A stretch of 64,000 nt of DNA from Hybos culiciformis (lineage: Eukaryota; Arthropoda; Insecta; Diptera; Hybotidae): NCBI GenBank assembly GCA_964007475.1, contig OZ023273.1, positions 100,172,533-100,236,532 of the forward strand. The letters run 5' to 3'. Position 1 is the stretch's first letter; each line of letters starts with the position of its first letter. This document shows positions 21,481-34,600 of this stretch, one piece after another. Under the pieces are notes generated by a model, which did no database searches, had not been told where the DNA came from, and saw nothing but the letters and a program-made list of their open reading frames with translations. The position numbers and the translations under genes were made by a program.

Positions 21481-22164
21481 ACTGCGTAATACTATAAACA
21501 AAAATAATATCACTCACACTCACAATATTTCAATACAGACAAATACAAAAAAAAAAAAAAAATGCAAATGTATACCTCTCACATGCATCATATCAATGTC
21601 AAACAAAGCTTAGTTTATAATGCTAAAAATCTATATTTTCCCTCTGAGCTAATCTATATTTTCCCTCTGAGCAAACAAAAAAAAAAAAAAAGAACCAATA
21701 AAAAAATACGCGGCTATTTTTTTTTTTTTTTCTAAAAAGCGGCCAGTCGATCAGTCGATGAATTTTCTTAACATGTGTTTCAATCTACTATTTTTAAAGG
21801 ATCTTCGAACCTCTACTACTAAATTTTTAAACGAGTGTGGTTGGATTTTAGTATAAAAATTTAAACCACACTTCAAAAATTGCACTTATTTTTATTCAAA
21901 AAAACAAAATGAATAAAAATAGAACAATGGTAACCCTGAAAATATCTTTGTTGTCATTATAAAGTCTGCTGTCAATTGTCAAATGTCAAGTAAGAATTTT
22001 TTTTTCTTTTATCAACAAACGAGGAAAATGGCAGCAACAAGGAGATTATTTATTGTAAATATAAATTATAATTATATAATTATTATTTGATTTTATTTTT
22101 AATTATAAAAAAAAATAATTAAAAAATTATTATTATTTTTTTTAATAATTAAAAATAAAATTTA

Positions 22165-22355
22165 AGAAGACCATTAGTTCCTAAAATAATAAAAAAAAAA
22201 ATTAGTAATTTTTCTAAAAAAAAATTAGTAATTTGTCTAAAAAAAAATTATTCAATTTTTTTTTTTGCAAAAAAGAAAATGAATAATTTTTTTTGGAAAA
22301 ATTACTAATTTTTTTTTAATATTTTAGGAATTAGCTGATCTTAAATCATCCGGTT
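22165..22355. repeat. Imperfect AT-rich inverted repeat
   Basis: AGTTCCTAAAATAAT at the left is mirrored by ATATTTTAGGAATTAGCTGAT at the right. Inside are tandem copies of AAAAAAATTAGTAATTT on the left and their inverse on the right. Much of the match is homopolymer, so only the outer words are informative. Confidence 0.45.
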
Positions 22356-22494
22356 TGAAATCATTTCGAGAAATAAATTTACTTCCGTATTAATTAAATT
22401 TTATTTCCTTGCTTCATTTTGAACATTTTTGTTTATTTTTTTCATTGTAAATGTATTGTTTTCAACTCCCTCTCCCATGCACATTAAAGCAGTA

Positions 22495-22674
22495 TACAAT
22501 ACATGTTAATCAAATTTGTTATACAGCTCGTTGTGTATACACACAAACACATAGACACTCGTCAATATTATATAACTCGACCTTCGGTCTCGTGATATAA
22601 ACATGACTCGTGTCTATGTGTTTGTGTGTATACACAACTCGCAAGAATAACAAATTTTCTTAACATGTATTGTA
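22495..22674. repeat. 180-bp palindrome (about 85-bp arms)
   Basis: TACAATACATGTTAA at the left end is inverted as TTAACATGTATTGTA at the right end. The central core GTTGTGTATACACACAAACA, then CATAGACAC, is matched on the other arm. The loop centre is near CGACCTTCGGTCTCG. A partial copy of one end, TTTTCTTAACATGTGTTTCA, lies at 21763. Probably a foldback MITE. Confidence 0.8.
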
Positions 22675-22689
22675 ATCTACTATTAAGTA

Positions 22690-25600
22690 CAGAATAGTGA
22701 ATTCAAGTTTTTAACTTCAATTTTAATTAAACTCCAAATAAAAGCAGTAAAAATAATAAAAATATGTTGATCTTGTTCTGAATGCAATGTGAACGAAAAA
22801 TATTCTTGATTTTTTTTTTTTTATAACATCATACTCTGCGCTGCGGTAGCTGACAAACGATATCATCATCAAATATTTAATCAGATTTTACTGTGATGTG
22901 TCTTATTAACCAAAAATAAAAAAAATAAAATAAAAAAAAAATTAAATAAAGAAAACATTCAAAATTAAAATATTATTTCGATAATAAATAATTAATAATG
23001 ATGATGTTTTGAGTAAAAAAAAAAAACTGTTAATTATGAAATTAAAATTTGTTTTATCAGTTTTGTAGTTTAAGTCAAAATATAAACTCTCGAAATATTA
23101 AGCTGGTAAAAATTCAATTCTATTTAAGTCCAACTTTTATCTTTCCATATAGATGTTGGTCGTTGAATAGAATAAATTTTCCTTCATTATTAAATTTCCT
23201 TCAAACCAGAGTACTGCACTTTTTAACTACCTATAATGCATGGACTACTAGTAATAAATATTGATTGGTAATAATTTATTTTTTCTGTTTCATAATAATT
23301 GACATTTAAAATATTTAAAGTTCAGCAAAATATTTATGTAAATTCTAAAATATTAAATGTTATAATGCGGATACCCATCATACAAAAAGAACCAATACTG
23401 GTTAACCATGATATTTATATGAAAAATTTCCGCAAAAAATTTCTTTGAACTTATTAAGTTATGTCAATGTTTATATTCGGTATCTTGTACACATATAGTA
23501 ATATATATTCGTGAATATAATTACCGCATTCATTAATGTATATAAAAAGTTCAATGGCTTTCATCATATCCATTCAGTCTTAAAACTAATAATTAAAAAT
23601 ATTTGTGAAAGTTTCATATTATTAGACATAATTGAAGTGACATTTTTATTTTTTAATTAGACTTATCCAATATGATTTGGTTTAATTCTCACTAATTTAT
23701 TCAATTTATTTATTCTTTAAAAATTCTTTTAAATATTGATGGAAGATGTTACATAGTTGTCCTAAAATACTTTTACTAAAATATATTTTCACAAAGAACC
23801 CATTTCGTGGTTACTTATAGTTACAGAAATCAGCATAAAGACATTATTACACAAAATACCTTTTATTGCAAAATGTATATGTTGTGCGCAAAGTAAATAA
23901 TGATAGCGTTATGTATAATGCCTCATTATTAATTGACTTATCAAAAAGAACGGGGTTTTGACGACGAGTCTAGATCATAAACTTGCATTTTGGAATGTTA
24001 AGTGAGCGATTGTTAGACGGGCACCAAGTACATATTATTGTTGACATGAATTTATTATCAATTATAAAATGAACAATATTCAGGACAAGTATGAGTCGTA
24101 TCTTAAAACTCTTGAAACTCTCTTTGGATTAATCAATATTTGACTTCTTCTGAATTACCGTAAACGATACAATTCTTACCTGTATATTTGATATTAAAAA
24201 ACTAGTAATATAAAACGTAGAAACTTTGATTGCGTTAGACATTTAATTGAATGACATGTTTCAAAATTTACAAGAATTTAAGTACGCAATTAATTTAAAT
24301 GAGAAAAATATTTCATTCATTTAAAATAAATTATTAGTGGGTGGGCGCCTGAATATAATATTTAATACCTTCTTTGTTGGCATAATAATAAAATTAAAAT
24401 TTCTTATTTTATACATCTCTCTATAATATCTACTTTTAATTACAGACATTTGAATTGTTTTGTATTTCTTCAATTTAAACATTATGATTGATTGCCCAGA
24501 ATTATAATACTACTTGAGCGTAAAAAAATTAATCTTTACAGCATAATTTATTTTAATTTTAACGATCACCGAAAAATTAAGGGATTTCTGCATTAAAGAC
24601 TCTATTACATTTTTTATTATTAAATATGTTAATATAATTTTTCTTGAGATATATTTTACTAGTGATAAACATGTAGACGAACGACGCAGTGGTATGTTCA
24701 TTAAGCTTAGACTATGGTTATCTAAATTTTTATATTAAGTCATATAATATTAAAAGCAATCTTCCACTGGTGCTCAATTTTCTAACACAATACTCATTTG
24801 GTAATTTTTTGTTCGTAACATTGTCTTGGATTTAGAATCAAGAATAAAAATTTATACAGAGCTGAAATTTGTATGAAAATAATTCCACACTTAGACGGCT
24901 GAGAGCTTCTAACTCCGGAGTCCGGACTCGGAGAATCTTATACTTTAGTTTGTATGAAAGTAAACAAAATTACGCATATTTTGGCACTGATAAGATCGAA
25001 ATCGCTCAAGTAGTTTAATAGTTAGTGTTAGACAGACAGATGAACAGTCGATCCGACAGAGAATTAAAACATATTGTCCACCTTTCTCATTTTTAATGTT
25101 AAAGGGGCTTAAAATAATTAATTCCACAATCTTTTTTAGTGTTCAACAGCTTAAATTTCACCATAACATCAAATGATTTATCGACATTAGTTCCTTGGTC
25201 GTTCTTACCTTTTCCCTACTTATCTAACAAATTTTCTTTTATCGGTAACAATTAACAAACCATGCTCTACAAACAAAATGGAAGGCCTTATTCTTATTCA
25301 GATGTCTTAAAGTGACTTAAGTTGATAATAATAATAAGATACTGAAATCTTTGACAAGGCCCTGAATTGAATATTTATTTTAAGGTTCTAACGTTCAATA
25401 TTTAAAAAATAACCATTACTTTAATATTTTATAAACAAAATAATAGTACTCTTTTTCCTTTTTGTCTTATAGATAGATCAACAACTCTAAGAATTTAAGA
25501 AGAAAACGGAATCAGTCATAAGCTGTGGAAATTGAACTTATATCACGGAAGTTTAATTTTATTCACTTTTTTTATGAATATACATAAAATAAAAAAAAAA

Positions 25601-28600
25601 TAAAAATGTTTATACTAGTTTCTTCAGAATATGCATAATCACCAACATTAATTCTAAAGAAAACATAGTTTGTAAGCCAATAACATCAATTGAATACCTG
25701 ATTTACATAAAAAATTATTATTTTCTTGCATTTATAGTTTCATGAAGCAGAAATTTTATAAAATAATTTTTTTTTTTGTCTGATCAATATTCTGGCACTA
25801 TTTCTTTCAGAGATATAAACATATATATATGTAAGGGCATTGACTTACCACCAGCTGGTATTTTACTATATATTGCCCATGTAAATTTTTAGCAACAAAA
25901 AAATTTTATTTTTAGAAATTTTATTAGAAATTTTTTATATGTACAATTACCTAATACATACATATGAATAAAAAGAAGTTAAAGATTAAAGAATTACACT
26001 CTTCTAAATGGAAACCAAAAAAATAATTGATTCCTGAAGGTAATTTATTTTGAAAATGATTGAAGATCACGATAATAATTTTTATCGAAATTTTGTTATT
26101 CCAAATTACATGATGCCTATGTATTTTCTAAATTTTTAATAAAATTTTATGCTAATTAAATTAAAGTTAATAAAATTAATGTGGAATTATCTTAAGAATT
26201 TATAATTTTTAATTATGAACATTTAATTATTGGGCATAAAAAATGTTAATGTATATATGTACATAATTTCAGGAAAATAGAAGATGTCTATAATTCCACA
26301 CAAATATATGAGCATAAAAACGCATTAACACAATGTTTCATAAAGACGAAGTTCAGAAAGACGAAGACAGAAATTCTAAAAAAAGGAAACATTTCGAAGG
26401 TTAAAAAAAATTTGTTTTTGGATTATGAATATTGAATAAAAAATTATTTATTTAAAGTTCGCGTAAAGAACACTGGTTAGTTGGTTATTTACATTCCGGA
26501 TATCTAAGTCTTATTAATCCTTAAACAATTAGTATATGTTAAAGATAGAATAAATGTTTAATAAAATAAGATTGTATTATGTTAATAAATTTATAAGACT
26601 TATCATATAAATAAATTAATCAAAACTTATATTTTTTATTGGCAGACAAAAAACTATGAACAGTCTATAACATTGTAAAAATCCTTCAAAACAAGCGGAA
26701 AATTAAGCACTATAAAATGAAGTAATGTTATTTTTCTCTTCAATTTCTAATAAAAATATTTGAACGCAATGAATATTGAATTTCATATACATAATGTGGT
26801 TGGGCAAGTAAATGATTGATGTGTATTTCTGGATTGCAAAATATCAAATTATTTGTATTGACCACATTTATGTGCGTTATGTGGCATTAAATTTATTCAA
26901 ATATATATATAGTTATGATTTTTATATGCGTAAATAAATGCATAAATGCATTACATCATACGTGTATATGTATTTTTGTATTAAATTCTTAGAATCAAGG
27001 TTCTTACCGATATATATGCTTCTATTATATATCTCTGATTAATCAGAATCTTGAATTATATAAATATAATCTCTTTAAGGAACAAGAAAAATACATATAT
27101 TATATTTTATATAATATATTCTTTTTCATTAATTTGCATTTTATGCATACAGTGGTAAACATTCATATAAAAGCACACGATGTGGACTATAAAATCTATC
27201 TTATTCATTATCATTAATGAACTCAAAAGAGCATAGGCATATTTGAAGAATTTTTGATAAATCAAAATTGTTACTCTCAAGTGATCAAGTTCTGAATATT
27301 ATACCATAATCTAAATCAATTCGACAATATTTGGGTAATTTTGTTGAATTTATATGAATCAAATCGACAATATTTCGGAATTTTTTTTATGGTTTGAAGA
27401 ATTTATGTAAACTAGCTAAAACAAAACAAAAAGAGAAACTGAGCACTTCATCCCTCAAAAGTCAGTACGTTTTATGTCATATTTAAAGAATTATTAAACA
27501 TTCCTTTTTACTATTATTAAAAGATTATTATTAAAAGAAATTGAAACTGAATTATAGTTTTGTACACTTGTCATTGATAAAAGCTAGAATTCTGAAACGG
27601 CTTAATATTTGAAAAAAAAATTGGTGCCTTAATAAAAATGCCTTCGACTGTATACTTTGTAATTTTTCATTAGAACTAGATGCTGTTCTTAATAAAGAAG
27701 ACATAATATTTTATATATATTTGTGAATAAATATATTTCCTGAACATTCACATATCTGTGTATAGGTATATTGATTAATATTATATGTATGTATACATAT
27801 TGGATCAGGATTAGCATCTTCATTGTTATATTACATTAGAACTACTCCACTCGCTTTTGTGCTTTGTTACGATATAGTACAAGGCAACAAAATCTTAATG
27901 CAAATTTAAATTTTCTAATATTTCGTGAATTTCATTGTATTCTATTCTATTTCTATAGTCGATGATGTAATTTGCCCATGAATTTTTAATTTATAACAAT
28001 TTTATTCTGGAATTAATGAGAAAATTTATGGACGGAGAACATTTACTTCAAACAAATCATATTTGAACATAATATTATTATTATGACTTAATTGCAAATA
28101 TTTTCCTAATCAGCAACGAAATTGCATCAAATAACGTAATAACAAATCAAATGAAATTATAAAAAGAATTAAATGCCAAAATTAAATAGGATGATTTATA
28201 TAGATTTATAGGGATTCAATTGAGAATAAGTTTCCTGAAATAAATTTTTTTTTGTGTTAGGTCTGATGAACTTATACTGAAGAGCAGGTAAATAAAGTGT
28301 TTGACTTAAAGTAAGCACCTTTGTTCTGTGAATCTATGAAATTTTCTATTTTTCAATTAATAAAGCTTAGCAAATAAGACCACATTCTACAGTTTCATTT
28401 TTTTGAGGTCAAAGCAATTTTTTACGCTTTAATGTAGATATTAAATTAATCACAAACAATTATTATAAAAACTAACAATTTTTCGATTTTAATTTCTTAC
28501 TATCAAATTCTTTTACTGGGGTTTACATTTTAAAAATATGAATTCTAAGTTTGCAGACCATTACAATTAGAAATCTCAATTTTTTTTTGAATTACTATAG

Positions 28601-31600
28601 TGCCTTTTAAATTATAGACTCAGGCTTAACTTTTGTTTCATGTTTGATTGCAACGCCTTATTTTTATTAATTCCAAAATTCATAACATATTTCTTGAAAA
28701 ACTTTCCAAAATTAAATTAAAACAAATATATTTAAAATAAAAACTAAATTTGATTTTGACTTGAGGAACCGTACTTCAAAGATTCTTGTTTCCAAAATAT
28801 AAAACCATCTTCTGATTTACTTTTAGGCTCGAATTGAAAATTGAATTTATATATTTTGTTGCAAAAAAAAAAAAAATTACAAATATTGCAATTTTTATCA
28901 TAAATCTGTTATGAATTTTATTACTAACTAAACTATCAATTTCATGTATAATTTTATATTGCAAAAAAAAAATAAAGTCTGGTTATCTCAGATGGACTAC
29001 AAACAATATTTTTTTTTTGCTAATAAAATTAGCGATTTCGTGATAAATATAAAAGTAATTGGTACTGAAAAATTAGTTTTAGATATACATAAACATATAT
29101 TATACGTATATTTGATGAATAAAAAGTACAAAACAAATTTAGGACAATATTTTTTGAGAATTATTTACATTAGCCAGATTTAATGAAAATTAATTTGATT
29201 CTTTTTTGGGTCAAAATAAATAACAAGATAATTTTATCTTTATGGAACTATATTTTAGAATTTGTAGAATTCCATATTATTTCAATAGTTAAGAATGCGC
29301 AAAAACTACATTTTATATATATCATAATACCCAAGTTTTCTAAATTCTAAGTTCTTCATCAAATAATATTATGTTTTCAATGTAATACTACGCTCGCTTT
29401 TAGCAATTTATAATAAGTATAGTTACTGTAGAAATCATCATGAATATATTCACACTTGAAAAAAATTTTCTTTGAAAATCAGTCATCGATTCCCGCAACC
29501 AACATTGTTCGTGTTATTCGTGACTTTCGACCAGCAACGATCGAAAAAACTGGCCCAAAATTCGCTTAGTTAAGAACAGCCGCAGTAGCCTTATGGCCGA
29601 AATCATTTTTAAGTTTTAATGGCAGGTATTGATCTATCCAAATTATAATTAAAAAAAATTGTTGATTAAAATTTTATTTTTAGATTTATTTTTCTAATTT
29701 CAATTTCTATTTATATTAACTAATAACATAACAACATTATGTAACAACTATATTTATAAAAATCAAAATAATTAATTTTGAATAGTAGTTAATAAAATGT
29801 ATAGGAATGAACTTTTCGACAACAATTTCGTTCTTCTGCAAAATTCCTTTTAATTTAAAAAGCTCTAAAGTTTTTTTTCACTTTTTCGTAACACAGATTT
29901 TTTTGATGCTTTCAATAATTTCTGCAAAAAGATTTAAAATTTTCTGTTAAATTTTTTTTTTAAAGAGAGATATAAAATTATTATTCAATTGCAAAGAATT
30001 TACCTGCTTACATCTCACGTAAAACTTACAATAGTGAAGTATTATAATTTTTAAGAAACGAATATCATATGATTCATGACGTAAGTATACCGGCTTTTTT
30101 TTTTTCTTCAACATTTTGAAATGTGAATTTTTCTCATTCGAATTTTTTTTTTCAAGAAGAATTCTGTAAATGTGATGTTAGGATTAGCATTTTTTTTCCT
30201 GTATAAGTTCTCTTAATATTTTTGTTTTGATCTTCAGTATATTTCAATACTAAAAATATACCCGAAGCATCAACAGATATAAATGTTAAATATTGTGGCA
30301 ATATTAAATTTTTTAAATAGAAACTTTATTAACAGGAAAATATATATTTTCGAATTTTATCTAATTTTTCGAATTCCTAAAGAAAGATTTTCATCTCACT
30401 GAAATAATATGAAATAAATGTTTGTTACAATTAATTCTAGGTCATACTATTAGCATTTCATAGACAAAGGTCTTGAAACAACACTGTAATTAAATTAAAA
30501 TAAAAACAAATAAAAAGAAATTGAGATCTTGTTTCCTAAAAATTTTTAAAATAATCTTGAACAATAACCATCACCATTTGTATTAAATCACAAATATATA
30601 GATAGAGGTTATATAAAATAATCAGTGCCATATTATGAAGTTACTAATTTAAATCATGAAGAAAAAATCCTTAAAGGCATTACTAATCAAATGAAAAAAA
30701 AAATTCAATGAAATATAAAAAACAAAAGACTTAAGAAACAAACTTTATTGACTGACTCATTTACATAAATCTATAACGAAATTTTATATAATCAGAATAG
30801 TATTTTTTTTTTTTTTCAACTTCATTTTCAGTGAGAAATTATTTTATTCACCGTGACATTCATATATTTAGAAGCCATATCTTAAGGGCGCTATTAAAAA
30901 AAAAAATTGGACACAAGTATTTTTAATTTCAATAAAGTGGAATAAGATTTTTTCTTGTTCCATGTTAAACTAGGCTAATGCGAAAGCTAACTAGGGCAAT
31001 AAAATCAATCCTGTTTGTTACCTTCATAAAATTAGTGTGACAGATCTCGAATAACTTGATTTTAATATTTTTTCATTAACTCAGTGATGCGTTGGGGTAA
31101 TATTTAAATAAATCCGTTTAAAATGTTTAAATACTTCTAAATATAAATTCCAAAAACAAAGAAAAAAACCAAATAAAAATAAATACTTAAAATAATATTT
31201 CTCATTACTTTAGAAGGTCGTAAGACATAAATATTTACTTTTCAGTCTGAAACAAAAGTTTCACTTTGAGTCTAAAAATTTCTGCGCATTATAGTGTGAT
31301 ATGCTAATACGAATTATGAATGTGTTTCGTTTTTTCTCCACAAAATGTTTTGCAAAATAAAATTTACTTAAATAAACAAAAAGTAATAAACCACCCACCT
31401 AACCAACGCGCGCTTACAAAAAAAAAATAATAATACTGTGCTTTTTTATGGTCGATTTTATGATTTGTTACACATTATGAAAATTGAAATAAAAATTTAC
31501 CATGTATAAAATATTTTTGCACAAATTTCATTCAAAAACCTTGATATTTGTTTTCATTCAAATTAATACAGTTCAGATAAATGAACTCTCAAAAGATAGG

Positions 31601-34600
31601 AATTCTAGATCTAATTATAATTTATGTAGAGAAAAATTTAATGTGCTTAAAATAAGAATAACAAAAAAAAAAGTTTAAAAATAACTTTAAGTAGGTACAT
31701 ATATGATATAAATTTTTTAAGTTTAACTTGTTAATCTTACGTTTTTTGTAATATTCAGTGAGCCCCCCCGATCGCTTTTTGTTCAATTTTATTCAGAGTT
31801 TAAACCTTCTTTTTTTTTGTTGAAGACGGAATGGGTGATGTATCTGTTTATTGAAAGACTTTTGCAGCCTTGTTAGGAAAGAAAACATCAACAAACACTT
31901 AATTCAAATGACCAAAAAATCAAAAACAAAAATCAAGTTAGCTTGTTCGAATGACAAGATGCCCAAGCTTATTGATTTGCTTTCTTATTTATTAGCAAAA
32001 AAATTGAAAAATCTCGGAAATTCTTTAAATTTATATACATGTAAGCTCTCGAAATAACTTTAATTTGAGATTCATTATGTGAGATCATGATGAGATGACC
32101 TTATACTTTCTGCAACAATTATTTCTAAAATTAAAGCATTATAGGTACATAATATATTTTATCTTTGGTGATTGATCAATCAAATAATTAAATAATTTAT
32201 AGTTATTCTGAGTAATTTTTATAATTAATTTCTATAATTTCAAATTTTCATATCATTTTTAAAAAATAATAATACTTTCATATTTTTAATTGCGTATGTG
32301 TACAGTATTATACAACCTTTAATTAAATTAGTGTAATATAAATTACATAAAATTATAATAAATATATTTAATATTAGTCATGTAGATACATAATGCTCAT
32401 CAAAAATTTGAAGTAAGATTAGTTTTAAATTCTAAGGCAAAAAAAAATGCAATAAAAGTTTTTTATAATAATGTTTGCAATAAAAATTGTTTTAGATGAA
32501 CTACATTTGGATTATCACTTTCCAATAAGTAAATCAAAGTTAGAGTTAAAGAATAAATTAAAAAAATCATTCTAAATATTAATTGTTTTTATATAGAAAA
32601 AATAATAAGGTTGATTAGTTAAGTTTAATATTTCGCGATGTTTTATATTATCAATAATTATATTATGAATTGTAGAATGATTTAAATATTTAATAAACAA
32701 TTTTTTTGTATTTATTCCATTTTATGTTCAGAATCCTTCCGTCAATTTACTGGTTTACAATAAATAAACTCTATATATATTTTTTTTAATAAATTCAATA
32801 TTGAAATTGCTGAATCTGTTTCAAACTAAATCGTATGAAATTTGTCTTAAAGAAAATAACATATATCTCAAAATTTTAATTAAAAAAAAAAATAAATTCA
32901 TTTACATAAAATCAATATGAAAGATATTTTGTATTTGATTTTTCATCAAAACTTCCGAGAAAATTTCAATAAAATTAGAAGATCATGTGTAGTTGTAATG
33001 TAACTATTAGATTTTTCAAAGTAATATAATAATTAAATATCAAATTGTTTTAATTTTTTAACGTATTATTAAGTATAGTAAGACTCTGTTAATTTATGCC
33101 ATGTATTTTGAAGTTTACCAGGACTAAAATTATTATGAAAATATTTATGCCAGAATCCATCATTACTGATGGTCTAGGTTCGCTTCATAATTTTAGGGCA
33201 TAAAGTGAAAGAATTTTGCTGCTTTTGTCCTGTAACCGAAATAGAAAAGTGAACAATGCATAACTAACCAATATTTGAAATAATGTGCCTTTTGTTTTAA
33301 TTATAAAAACATTTTCCCAAGTTTCTTTAAAATCAGGAATTTTGTTCTAATTTTTTTATGACATTTTTGTAAACGACGAATTTTTTCCATTAAGACAATA
33401 ATAAGGCAATTATAGCTTTTACTTTGAACAGTATAGAAAGAATGTAAAATGTATTCTGAAATACCAATTAACAATTTTGATTGATATTTGAATTAAAATA
33501 TTAATGCATGCATAATACGTTCATTAAAATATTATTGTTCTATCAATAATAAAACGAGTATTGTACAAGAGAATAAAAATATTTAGCATTTTAAGTAATA
33601 AATTATTTAATGCAAAATATAATTTATTGCATAGGAAAAAAATTCGTGTTTATTAAGAAACTTTTAAAAAAATGTAATTACCGAACAAAATAATCCTTTT
33701 TCTTCTTTTTTTCTAAATATTTGAAAAAAAAACAAAAGACTTAAGACCCGAACTTTCTAATTTTTGGATTATACGATTATATTTAAAGCATTCAAATATT
33801 GCAAATATATTTGATCCACTTCTCAAGGATCCGGATTATTGGCTTGTGGGGGAAATGAAGATTGGTTGAGGGTAGGTATGGAATGAAAGACTTTGAAAAT
33901 AATGCCTAGCCTCCGATTTTGTCCAACTATTCAGGCTATGGTCTAAAAACGGGTTTTAATGAAAACTGGTAAGCGAATGCATTATTTTCTTGGATTGAAC
34001 TGAGTTTTATTTTCTATATTTTTTAGTAAATATTAAAATAATAAAATCGTGTAACTTAAATTTTTTTTTATTAATTTTTTTACTTTTAATTTAGATAAAC
34101 CTTGTTTCTAAAAACAATTTAATCTCAGTTAGATATCAAAAAATGTGCATTTGAGAAAACTTATACATATTGCCTATATTAAGGAAGTATGTACATATAT
34201 AGAACAAAGATAATAAATTTATTTGCACTCATTTCGTTTAAAAAGACTCTTAATACTTTTTATTGATTAAAAATCATAATTGTATAAAACCAAAATTGAA
34301 TTCTTTCTTTTTTTTTTTAAATAAATAATAGTTTGATATAAGACAAAACTGTTTAATTTTGATTAATTTGTTTTTTTGTGAGAAAAAATTATTGTATTAA
34401 TATTTATATAACTATGTGTTTATAAAATTATTCTATTTTAAAATCAAATTTTGATATGGGCAGCCAAAGTTAGGTCCAAACGTCAATTTTTAAAAATAAA
34501 CAAATAAGAAAATTTTCAAAATTAATAGTTTTAATTTTTCAACAATAATTAATTTAATTCTTTTCGTTTTTTTTCAATTGAAAAATTAATGCTGTCAAGG

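Noticed and set aside
31851..32057. 68-codon frame starting from a non-ATG codon
   Set aside because: Lysine and leucine rich, no motif and no flanking splice or promoter signals.
33820..33960. Minus-strand 32-codon open segment with higher GC
   Set aside because: It has a plausible composition but no acceptor in the right phase and no partner exon, so it is not listed as a gene.
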